Positions 56,548 to 64,000 of a stretch of 64,000 bases of DNA are shown piece after piece; position 1 is the stretch's first letter; each line of letters begins with the position of its first letter. Location of the stretch: assembly GCF_027941955.1 (NCBI RefSeq), contig NZ_CP115960.1, positions 4,220,001 to 4,284,000 on the forward strand. The letters run 5' to 3'. Source of the DNA: Sphingomonas sp. 7/4-4 (lineage in GTDB: Bacteria; Pseudomonadota; Alphaproteobacteria; Sphingomonadales; Sphingomonadaceae). Position numbers and translations under genes: made by a program. The notes beneath the pieces are model-generated. The model saw only the letters and a list, made by a program, of their open reading frames with translations, had not been told where the DNA came from and did not search any database.

Positions 56548-57406
56548 ATGGTGGGCAGAGAAACCGACACTTTACTATCGGCGGAACAGGCCGCGCATGT
56601 GAAGGAGCGCGCGAACTGGATCCGGCGGCAGGCTCTGCTCATGGCGCATCGTGCTGGGCAGGGGCATCCTGGGGAGACCTGTCGGCCGCCGATATCCTCG
56701 CGTCGCTCTATTTCGGCGTGATGCGCATCGATCCGGCCGCGCCGGATGCGCCCGATCGCGATCGTTTCGTGATGAGCAAGGGGCATTGCACCGGCGCGCT
56801 CTATTCGGCGCTGGCGCGGGCGGGCTTTTCCCGGTCGAGGAGCTGAAGACGTATCTGCAGCCGGGCTCGCGATTGAACGGCCATCCCAACCGCACCTATC
56901 TGCCAGGGGTCGAGACCAATACCGGGCCGCTGGGCCATGGCTTGCCGGTCGCGGTCGGTGTGGCGGTGGCGGGGCAGATCGATGCCGCGGACTATCATGT
57001 CTTCGCGCTGACCGGTGACGGCGAGCTGCAGGAAGGTAGCATGTGGGAGGCCGCGATGTTCGCCGGCCATCGCGGGCTGGGTAACTTGACCGTGATCGTC
57101 GATCGCAACGGGCTGCAACAGGGCGCGACGACCGAGGATACCAATGCATTGGAGCCGCTCGCCGATAAATGGCGCGCGTTCGGGTGGGATGTGGAAGAGG
57201 TCGACGGGCACGACCCGGCGGCATTGCTTTCGGTCCTTGCGGTTCCGGCCAGTCTGCGCGCACGACCTTTGTGCGTGATCGCGCGCACCACCAAGGGAAG
57301 GGGCGTCAGCTTCATGGAAAACCAGGTGGGCTGGCACCACGGCGTGCCGAGCGACGCGCAGCTGGCGCAGGCGTTCGCCGAGCTCGATGCGGAGCTGCAG
57401 GCATGA
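56548..57406 (+). CDS. aptA: Transketolase N-terminal subunit, likely apulose-4-phosphate transketolase A (two frameshifts)
   Basis: A 286-residue thiamine-diphosphate-binding subunit after restoring one G at 56671-56674 and one T at 56826-56829. Motifs: HRAGQGHPGGDLSAADIL, MSKGHCTGALYSALA, LGHGLPVAVGVAVAG, the GDGELQEGSMWEAAMFAGHRGLGNL thiamine site and TTKGRGVSFMENQVGWHHG. Stop overlaps the next gene (ATGA). Split transketolases with an FGGY kinase and a barrel isomerase mark the apiose pathway. Confidence 0.82.
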
Positions 57407-58359
57407 GTGCGGCGACTATAGTTACGGGCATGTTCGATTGCCGCAATGCCTATGTCGAGGCGCTGGAGGCGCTGGCGGCCGAGGATCCGCGGATCGTCGC
57501 GGTGGTCAACGATTCGGTGGGATCGAGCAAGCTCGGCAAGTTCCGCGAGCGCTTCCCCGAGCGGCTGATCAACGTGGGCATCGCCGAGCAGAACATGGTC
57601 GGCGTCGGCGCAGGGCTGGCCAATGGCGGCAAGGTGCCGTTCGTCAGCGGCGCCTCCTGCTTCCTCACGGCCCGCGCGCTCGAGCAGATCAAGGTCGATT
57701 GTGCCTATAGCGATGCCAATGTGAAGCTGTGCGGCATCTCAAGCGGCGTCGCTTATGGCGAGCTCGGCGCGACGCATCACAGCATCGAGGACTTGGCCTG
57801 GCTGCGGGCGCTGAAGGGCCTGACGGTGATCGTGCCGTCCGATCCCTGGGAAACCGCCGAGGCGATCCGCTGGGCGGCGGCGCATCAGGGGCCGGTGTTC
57901 ATCCGGATCAGCCGCATGCCCGTGCCCGCATTGCCGCGGCCCGCGGATGCGCGCTTCGAAATCGGCAAGGCCGAGCTGCTGCGCGACGGCGACGACATCG
58001 CGGTCATCACCTGCGGGACGCTCGTCCACCACGCTCTTGCCGCTGCCGAGCTGCTCGCTGCCGAGGGGATCGCGGCGCGGGTGCTCAACATGGCGACGAT
58101 CGCGCCGCTCGACGTGGAGGCGATAGTCGCCGCGGCGGGCACGGGCGGGATCGTCACTGCCGAAGAGCATGTTGTCCGCGCCGGCCTCGGCGGCGCGGTG
58201 GCGGAATGTGTCGTCGCCGAACGTCCGGTGCCGATGCGGATGCTCGGCTTCCCCGGCTTCCTGCCGACCGGATCGGCCGAATGGCTGATGGAGCAGCACG
58301 GCCTCAGCGCCGCCGGCATCGCCTCGGCGGCGCGCGACCTCGTCGCCCGGCGCGGCTGA
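57403..58359 (+). CDS. aptB: Transketolase C-terminal subunit, likely apulose-4-phosphate transketolase B
   Basis: A 318-residue subunit: RNAYVEALEALAAEDPRIVAVVNDSVGSSK, RLINVGIAEQNMVGVGAGLA with the catalytic glutamate, GATHHSIEDLAWLRAL, and the C-terminal domain with VITCGTLVHHALAAAELL and VTAEEHVVRAGLGGAVAE. Unbroken. Pairs with the preceding gene; stop and kinase start overlap as TGATG. Confidence 0.87.
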   Translation: MSAATIVTGMFDCRNAYVEALEALAAEDPRIVAVVNDSVGSSKLGKFRERFPERLINVGIAEQNMVGVGAGLANGGKVPFVSGASCFLTARALEQIKVDCAYSDANVKLCGISSGVAYGELGATHHSIEDLAWLRALKGLTVIVPSDPWETAEAIRWAAAHQGPVFIRISRMPVPALPRPADARFEIGKAELLRDGDDIAVITCGTLVHHALAAAELLAAEGIAARVLNMATIAPLDVEAIVAAAGTGGIVTAEEHVVRAGLGGAVAECVVAERPVPMRMLGFPGFLPTGSAEWLMEQHGLSAAGIASAARDLVARRG

Positions 58360-59826
58360 TGGCGCGCGTGGCGATCCTCGCGGTCGACCAGGGAACGACC
58401 AACACCAAGGCGCTGCTGATAGCCGCCGATAGCGGCGAGGTGCTGGGCCGGGCTTCGCATCCGCTGGGCGTGACGGTCCCGCGGCCGGGATGGGCCGAGC
58501 AATCGGCCGAGGCGATCTGGGGCAGCGTGGCGGGCGCGATCGCCGAAGTGCTGGCGACGACGCCCGGCGTCGAGGTCGCGACCATCGCCATCGCCAACCA
58601 GCGCGAGACGGTGTTGCTCTGGGATGCGGCAAGCGGCGAGGCGGTCGCCCCTGCGATCAGCTGGCAATGCCGCCGGACCTCCGATCGCTGCGCCGCGCTG
58701 CGCCCGCACGAGGCGGCGATCGTCGCTGCGACCGGGCTCGGCGTGGATCCGCTGGCGTCGAGCACCAAGCTCGCCTGGCTCCTCGACGAGACGCCGGGCG
58801 CACGCGCACGTGCCGAGGCCGGCGAACTGCGCGCGGGAACGGTCGACAGCTGGCTGCTGTCGCGGCTGACCGGCGGGGCTGCGCATGCCACCGATCCGAG
58901 CAACGCGTCGCGGACCCAGTTGATGTCGCTCGATACGCTCGATTGGGACCCGGCGATGCTGGCGTTATTCGGTATTCCGGCAGCGGTGCTCGCCACGATC
59001 CGGCCGTCGGACTCGCGCTTCGGCGAGACGCGGGCGGCGGGCGTGCCCTCCGGACTGCCGATCCACACGATGATGGGCGATCTCGCACGCCGCCTTGCTC
59101 GGCCATGGCTTTGCCGATGCGGGGCAGGCCAAGGTGACCTGCGGCACCGGATCGTCACTGATGGGCGTGACGCCGGGGCGCGTCCATTCGTCGCACGGCC
59201 TGTGGAGCACGATCGCGTGGGTAAAGGGCGATCAGGTCTTCCATGCGCTCGAGGGCAATGTCGCGGTGTCGGGCCACGCGGCGGCGTTCGCGGTGCGGCT
59301 GATGAATCTCAAGGACGAGACCGAGCTCGGCGCGCTCGCCGCATCGGTGGAGGGCAGCGAGGGCGTGACCTTCGTGCCCGCGCTTGCCGGGCTCGGCGCG
59401 CCGCATTGGCGCGATGCGGCGCGCGGATCTCTGACCGGCATGTCGCTCGGCACGCGGCCGGCGCATATCGCGCGCGCAGTGCTCGAAGGGATCGCGCTGC
59501 AGATTTCCGACATCGTGTTCGCGATGGACAAGGATCTCGGCACGCCGCCGGCGACGTTGTCGGTCGACGGCGGCGCGGCGGGCAACGACCTGCTGGTCCA
59601 GATCCTCGCCAATGCGATCGGGCGGCCCGTGCTGCGTCCGCACCAGCTCGATCTCGGCGCCCGCGGCGTCGCGCGCTTGGCGGCCGAGGCTGCCGGGCTG
59701 GTCGGCGATCCGTGGCCCGAAGGCCTGCGCGATCGGTTCGAGCCGATGATGCGCGAGGCCGATCGCGACGCGATGCTGGGCCGATGGCGCGCGGCAGTGG
59801 AAGCGGCGGCGCGGCCTGTGGGCTGA
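58359..59826 (+). CDS. FGGY-family carbohydrate kinase, likely apulose kinase (frameshift)
   Basis: A 488-residue kinase after removing one base at 59081-59083: ILAVDQGTTNTKALLIAADSG, ISWQCRRTSDRC, TVDSWLLSRLTGG, DSHAALLGHGFADAGQAKVTCGTGSSLM, FVPALAGLGAPHWRDAARG and LSVDGGAAGNDLLVQILAN. Glycerol-kinase-like in overall plan. By context it phosphorylates apulose before the transketolase step. Confidence 0.82.
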
Positions 59827-59829
59827 GGG

Positions 59830-61539
59830 TCAGCGCATCGCGTCGCGGCTGGTGTGGCCGATCCCGGGATTGAAGACGTTGCATGGATCGAGTGCTTCGT
59901 AATGCGCGCGCAATGCCGGCTTGGCCGGATACAGGTGCCCGACATTGTGCTCGGCCGGATATTCGGCGCCCCGGCGATCGAGCAGGTCCCACATCGCATG
60001 CTCAAGCGCCAGCGGGTCGGTGCCCTTGCGGACGATATAGTCCTGGTGGAAGACGTGGCAGAGGAAGTGCCCGTAATAGAGCTTGTGCAGGATTGGGGCG
60101 GATAGATCTTCGGGCAGCCGCTCGAACCAGTCGGTGGTGTTGCGCGGCAACGCGATGTCGAGCGCGACGATGTCCTCGACGGCATCGCCATGAACCTGCC
60201 GATAGCGCACCGCGGCGCCGGCGGCGGCGAAGCGATGCAGAAAGGCGGCATCGCCCTCGGCCGGCGTGCATTCGAACCAGTCGCCGGTGGCCGAGGGAAA
60301 GCGCGTGGCGAGCGCTTCCTGCGCCTCTGCTACCCCGTCCGCGGCGATCCGCAACACCAGATGATGCTCGTAACGATCGCGCCACTCACGCATCCGTGCC
60401 GGGAGATGCCCGGGCATCCGATCGGCCAGCCATTGCAGCAGCCGGTCGGCGAAATGCGCACGCAAGGGCAGGCGGGCGGCCAGCGAATCCACCCGTGCCT
60501 TCGCCGCGTACAGCAAAGGCAGCCGATCGGTGCCGAGGTGGCGGATCGCGAGATAGGTGTCCTTGCCGTAGCGTGCGGCCACGTCGAACGCCTCGCGGTG
60601 CATATATTCGGCGGCGATCGGCAGATGGGCGAAGCTGCCGAGGATCGTCCGGCGCAGCTCCGTCAGCTCTGCCGGATTGTTCGTCCCGATGTAGAAGACG
60701 CGGGTCCCGGCTTCCTTCGGGAACGTATCGAGGCGGACCGCGAACACCATCACCTTGCCGGCGCTTCCCGAGGCTTCGAACAGCCGCGACGGATCGGCGT
60801 TGAACCGGGCCGGCGTATCGGCATGGATCGAGCGGACATGGCTGCCATAATGCGGATCCGATGCCGCGCGATCCGGCGTGGCTGCCACGTCCGATTCCCC
60901 AAAGGCGCCGTGATCGAGCCGATCGAGCATCGTCTCCGGATCCTCGCCGAGCGCGATGCCGAGATGATTGACCAGCGACAGCACGCCCTGCGCATCGACC
61001 CGCGCATAGAGCGCCAGCTCGGTGTAAGCCGGCCCCCGCCGAACCAGCGCACCGCCCGAATTGTTGCAGACCCCGCCCATCACCGACGCGCCGATGCACG
61101 ACGATCCGATCACCGAATGCGGCTCGCGCCCGAGCGGCTTCAACCGTGCCTCGAGCTCGTACAATGTCGTGCCGGGCAGCGCGATCACCTGCGCGCCGTC
61201 GCGGATCAGGTGCAGCCCCTTGATCCGCAGCGTGTTGATGACGATTACCGGACGATCATAAGCGCCGTGCGGCGTCGATCCGCCGGTGAGGCCGGTGTTC
61301 GCCGCCTGCGGGATCACGATCACGCCAGCCGCGATACAGGCCTGCAGCACGCGCCATTGCTCGACCAGCGTGCCCGGGCGTACCACCGCCAGCACCGGGC
61401 CGCTGCCGAAGCGGAATCCGGTGCGGTGGCGAAGCGTCTCGCGGTCCCCGGCGAGCACATGGCGCCGCCCGACGATCCCCCGCAGATCATCCAGCAGCGC
61501 TATGGCGCCGGTTTCGGAAGAGGGAAGCGGTGCGGGCAT
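59830..61539 (-). CDS. dld: Quinone-dependent D-lactate dehydrogenase
   Basis: A 569-residue FAD enzyme of the membrane-associated Dld type: IPQAANTGLTGGSTPHGAYDRPVIVINTLR, HSVIGSSCIGASVMGGVCNNSGGALVRRGPAYTELALYA, and LYYGHFLCHVFHQDYIVRKG and ALEHAMWDLLDRRGAEYPAEHNVGHLY. Length is normal. The start 61539 (MPAPLPSSE) is used; the longer reading upstream covers the transporter. It oxidises D-lactate into the respiratory chain. Its stop is four bases from the kinase stop on the other strand. Confidence 0.9.
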   Translation of the reverse strand: MPAPLPSSETGAIALLDDLRGIVGRRHVLAGDRETLRHRTGFRFGSGPVLAVVRPGTLVEQWRVLQACIAAGVIVIPQAANTGLTGGSTPHGAYDRPVIVINTLRIKGLHLIRDGAQVIALPGTTLYELEARLKPLGREPHSVIGSSCIGASVMGGVCNNSGGALVRRGPAYTELALYARVDAQGVLSLVNHLGIALGEDPETMLDRLDHGAFGESDVAATPDRAASDPHYGSHVRSIHADTPARFNADPSRLFEASGSAGKVMVFAVRLDTFPKEAGTRVFYIGTNNPAELTELRRTILGSFAHLPIAAEYMHREAFDVAARYGKDTYLAIRHLGTDRLPLLYAAKARVDSLAARLPLRAHFADRLLQWLADRMPGHLPARMREWRDRYEHHLVLRIAADGVAEAQEALATRFPSATGDWFECTPAEGDAAFLHRFAAAGAAVRYRQVHGDAVEDIVALDIALPRNTTDWFERLPEDLSAPILHKLYYGHFLCHVFHQDYIVRKGTDPLALEHAMWDLLDRRGAEYPAEHNVGHLYPAKPALRAHYEALDPCNVFNPGIGHTSRDAMR

Positions 61540-61671
61540 CAATGCGGGTTCCTGAGGCCGGCATCGCGTTTCGAGCAGCTGCCACGCCGGATGGACTTTC
61601 GAATTTCTTCGATATACTCCTGATCGCAAATCCGCGGCCTGCCGGCAAGCGGGATCGGGAGAGCAATCACC

Positions 61672-62962
61672 ATGACAGCGACGATCGCCGGGCAGCCCGC
61701 TGGCACCAGCAGTCGTGAGGATTGGAAGAACACCATCCTCGCGGGGCTGGCCAATTATATCGATTCGGGCTCGATCGTCGCGGGGTCGGCGGCACTGGCA
61801 TTGTGGGTGGAAGCCTATCATCTCGGCAACACGACAGTCGGACTGCTCGGCGCGTTCGGCCCGAATGCGATCGCCGCGGGTATCGGGGCGCTGATCGGCG
61901 GGCGGCTGTGCGACCTGTTCGGCCGCAAGAAGATCTACCAATACGACATGCTGTTCTACGCGTTCGGCATGCTGTGGCTGATCTTCGCGATGAACGCTTG
62001 GATGATCGTGATCGGCTTCTTCCTCGTCGGCCTCGCGGTCGGCGCCGACATTCCCGCCTCCTGGTCGCTCATCCTCGAAATGGCGCCGGATCGCGAACGG
62101 GGCAAGCATAGCGGCATCGCGCAGGTGCTCTGGTATCTCGGGCCGGTCGTCGTGCTGCTGATGTTCCTCGCGTTGTCGCCGCTCGGCCTCCTCGGCGCGC
62201 GCATAGTGTTCGCGCATCTCGCCATCCTCGCAGTGGCGCTGACCTTCCTGCGCTCGCGAATGTCCGAGATCGGTACGATGGCTCGAGGCGCAGGCGGGCG
62301 CGCAAGCCGGCGGGCCGGCCCCGGAGAAGTCGCGGCTCCGCGACCTGTTCACCCGCCAGCACATTCGATCGATGGCGTTCCTCGCCGGCATGTACGTGTT
62401 CTGGAACCTGTGGGCGGGGACCAACGGCTTCTTCTTCCCCTATATCCTGCGCACGGTGGGCAATCAGAGCCAGGTCGTCTCGGTCGCGATCCAGGCGCTG
62501 AGCTTCCTGATCGGCATGCTGTCGATCTGGCTGATCTTCATGCGGTTCTCCGATCGGGTGAACCAGCGGATGATGTTCCTCGCCTCGGCGGTGATCCAGA
62601 TCGTCGGCATGGCACTGCTCGCGATATTCCCGCTGACCCTGCCGGTGGCGCTGATCCACGTGTTCCTGATGGCGTTCGGCCAGGGCTTCGGCGCGCAGTG
62701 CTTCTTCCAATTGTGGAGCGGCGAGATGTTCCCGACCATGCTGCGCAGCACCGCGCAGGGGGTGATGTTCGCAGTGGTGCGCGTGACTTTGGGCGTGTTC
62801 AGCTTCTTCGTGCCGATGCTGACGGCGACCGGGTTCACCACGCTGGCGTGGATCCTCACCGGCTTCCTCGTGCTCAGCGGATTGATCGGGTTCCTCGGCG
62901 CCCCACGCAACGAAGGCAAATCGCTGGAGGAACTCGACCGGGAGCGCGGCGCAGCGGCGTGA
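61672..62962 (+). CDS. MFS sugar transporter (frameshift)
   Basis: A 429-residue 12-helix transporter after removing one A at 62269: GGRLCDLFGRKKIYQYDMLFYAFGMLWLIFA, VGADIPASWSLILEMAPDRERGKHSGIAQ, then RSMAFLAGMYVFWNLWAGTNGFFFPYILR and GEMFPTMLRSTAQGVMFAVVRV. It is a sugar-porter-like member; by position it may import apiose or a short oligosaccharide. The 130-base gap before it shows no recognisable site. Confidence 0.82.
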
Positions 62963-62985
62963 CGGGGGCCGGCAGCGCAGTCCGC

Positions 62986-63011
62986 TTGGTGGAGCCCGTC
63001 GGGAATCGAGA
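62986..63011 (-). other. tRNA/tmRNA 3'-end-like fragment
   Basis: The minus strand reads TCTCGATTCCCGACGGGCTC followed by CACCA, resembling the T arm and acceptor end of a tRNA or tmRNA with CCA. No 5' half or full cloverleaf is present, so it is not a working gene; it may be a leftover attachment site. Confidence 0.4.
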
Positions 63012-63040
63012 CCCTCAACCATTGGAAGGTCACACCAAGG

Positions 63041-63271
63041 TCACACTGCTGCGAGGTCCTTTTCCGCTTGCGCGACTGTCGCGGGCAGGAGCTGGATCCG
63101 CGACTGCACGCTTATGCCCGGCGCTTTTGCATAGAAATTTGTGCCCGGAAAAATCGGGCATTGTTGTGCTTCGTCGTCGGAAAAGTGGAACATGACGACG
63201 CCGAAGTTGACACGGTGGATGGCTTGTTCCGGGTTGCCGAGGACAAGGGCACTTTGCGGAACGGCGAACAC
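63041..63271 (-). CDS. Hypothetical protein, doubtful
   Basis: A 76-residue open frame on the minus strand in the otherwise gene-poor stretch 62963-63533. Composition is protein-like (no strong arginine or alanine bias typical of shadow frames) and it lies next to the tRNA-like fragment. No family is recognised and no clear ribosome site was seen. Confidence 0.25.
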   Translation of the reverse strand: MFAVPQSALVLGNPEQAIHRVNFGVVMFHFSDDEAQQCPIFPGTNFYAKAPGISVQSRIQLLPATVAQAEKDLAAV

Positions 63272-63533
63272 GGTTGCCGGTGTTTCGGGTCGAGGCCTGG
63301 GACGCGCATAGGGACTGCACGAGGAACATCTGCGACGGGCGCAATACGGACGATGTCAAAGAGCGGGCGACGCGGCCGACCGATTCAGGCAAGCAGACGA
63401 AATCCTACATTGCAAGGGGTGGTTGAGCCCCGGAGTGACGGTCGACTGACGAATTTGGGAGGCGTGCCAGATCTTGTCTTGAAGCAAAGCCTGTGATTGA
63501 AATCCGAGTGAGAGAATCAAGGGGGAATGGACA

Positions 63534-63857
63534 ATGGATATCTATGACATATCTCTGAGAAGCGAAGGCTGGTTCGTCGCGCGGATGCAGATCCTCTATC
63601 AGCATGGCGACGACGAGGAAAAGGTCATCGAAATCGGCGGTGATCTCCTCATGGGTCAGTACAGGGAAGCGGGACTCCGGAAGCTCAGCATTCCAGAGGG
63701 GTCGAAGCTGAAGCTGCGCGCGCGAGTCATCGCCGGGAAGGACAATACCGTCGATCACGGATTCACCTTCCGGTCGAAGTCCAATACCATGGCGCAATAT
63801 CAGCTCAACGGCACGACCTTCCACAACAGCTTTGACCTGCACCGGCCGCGATTGTGA
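63534..63857 (+). CDS. Hypothetical small protein
   Basis: A 107-residue protein starting MDIYDISLRSEGWFVARMQ, with an AAGGGGG site upstream. The mix of strands and turns (LSIPEGSKLKLRARVIAG, HGFTFRSKSNTMAQYQLNG) suggests a small beta protein, and there is no signal peptide. A minus-strand frame at 63405-63899 covers it but is less protein-like. Function unknown. Confidence 0.6.
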   Translation: MDIYDISLRSEGWFVARMQILYQHGDDEEKVIEIGGDLLMGQYREAGLRKLSIPEGSKLKLRARVIAGKDNTVDHGFTFRSKSNTMAQYQLNGTTFHNSFDLHRPRL

Positions 63858-63923
63858 GGCATTGCCAGCGAGGACTTCAGCTTCGAAGACGTTGAACACG
63901 TCGCGACCTTATGCGTTCACGAC

Positions 63924-63954
63924 TTGCCCGCCCCCGCCGCAGGGGCGCGGGCAA
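63924..63954. terminator. Strong GC hairpin, terminator candidate
   Basis: TTGCCCGCCCCC and GGGGCGCGGGCAA arms around a short loop, followed by AAAA on the plus strand, after the small hypothetical gene. It could end transcription from either side. Confidence 0.55.
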
Positions 63955-64000
63955 AAGGCGACGCCGCAGCGCCGCCCCAGATGGAGGCCAAAATGGCCGG

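Noticed and set aside
62986..63060. A complete tRNA gene
   Set aside because: Only a 3'-end-like segment is present; T stem pairing is poor and no anticodon or D arm could be found.
63405..63899. 164-codon minus-strand frame at the right end
   Set aside because: Covers the better plus-strand small gene and runs into a terminator hairpin; no motif seen.

Overview
The window is high-GC DNA that looks like a Sphingomonas-type alphaproteobacterium (Sphingomonadaceae). Three TonB-dependent receptors replace SusC/SusD-type uptake, many secreted enzymes carry Tat-type twin-arginine leaders, sugars are broken down by oxidative or non-phosphorylating routes, and an iron-uptake set of TonB receptor, DUF3649, PepSY and DUF3325 is present. 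No rRNA, CRISPR array or complete insertion sequence was seen.

Layout. (1) 1-9134: a TolB-propeller amidohydrolase with a PepSY membrane protein, an ArsR/SRPBCC pair, and a siderophore-receptor region with a Fur-like box and divergent membrane genes. (2) 9192-23035: a uronate/pectin block with an enolase-superfamily enzyme, a FadR-type GntR regulator, an ExuT-like transporter, an RraA-like protein, altronate dehydratase (two parts), an SDR, uronate isomerase, a GH28 enzyme, a TonB receptor and a GH29 fucosidase. (3) 23032-30831: GH95, GH79-like, CE15-like and GH2 enzymes. (4) 30991-43892: an oxidative L-fucose (or L-galactose) pathway (mutarotase, aldose dehydrogenase, lactonase, enolase-type dehydratase, keto-deoxy-acid SDR), with a second GntR regulator, transporter, TonB receptor, second GH28 and a GH141-like beta-helix protein. 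(5) 43952-51877: a tight eight-gene operon mixing sugar-acid enzymes (DUF4432 epimerase, SDR, FAH hydrolase, 2-hydroxyacid dehydrogenase, glycerate kinase) with CoA enzymes (CaiB-type transferase, enoyl-CoA hydratase) and a solute-binding-protein fold without a signal peptide. (6) 52031-62962: an apiosidase-like hydrolase followed by a D-apiose module (isomerase, split transketolase, FGGY kinase, transporter, IclR and DeoR regulators) and a D-lactate dehydrogenase. (7) 62963-64000: gene-poor right end with a tRNA/tmRNA 3'-end-like fragment and an orphan small protein.

Working together: hydrolases and catabolic genes match the sugars galacturonate, glucuronate, L-fucose or L-galactose, and apiose. 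That mix is characteristic of the pectin rhamnogalacturonan II (RG-II), so the window may be a proteobacterial RG-II locus built on TonB receptors. This is inference. Two recurring operator motifs, CCTGTAnTACAGG in the uronate half and an ACGTATGATGT-type site in the fucose half, split the locus into two regulons and meet in one divergent promoter region at 26786-26898.

Caution: about twenty single-base indels, mostly in short G/C runs, break otherwise full-length conserved genes. Restoring them gives whole-codon genes of normal family length with neat start/stop overlaps, so they look like consensus errors and the genes are annotated here as CDS with the break noted.
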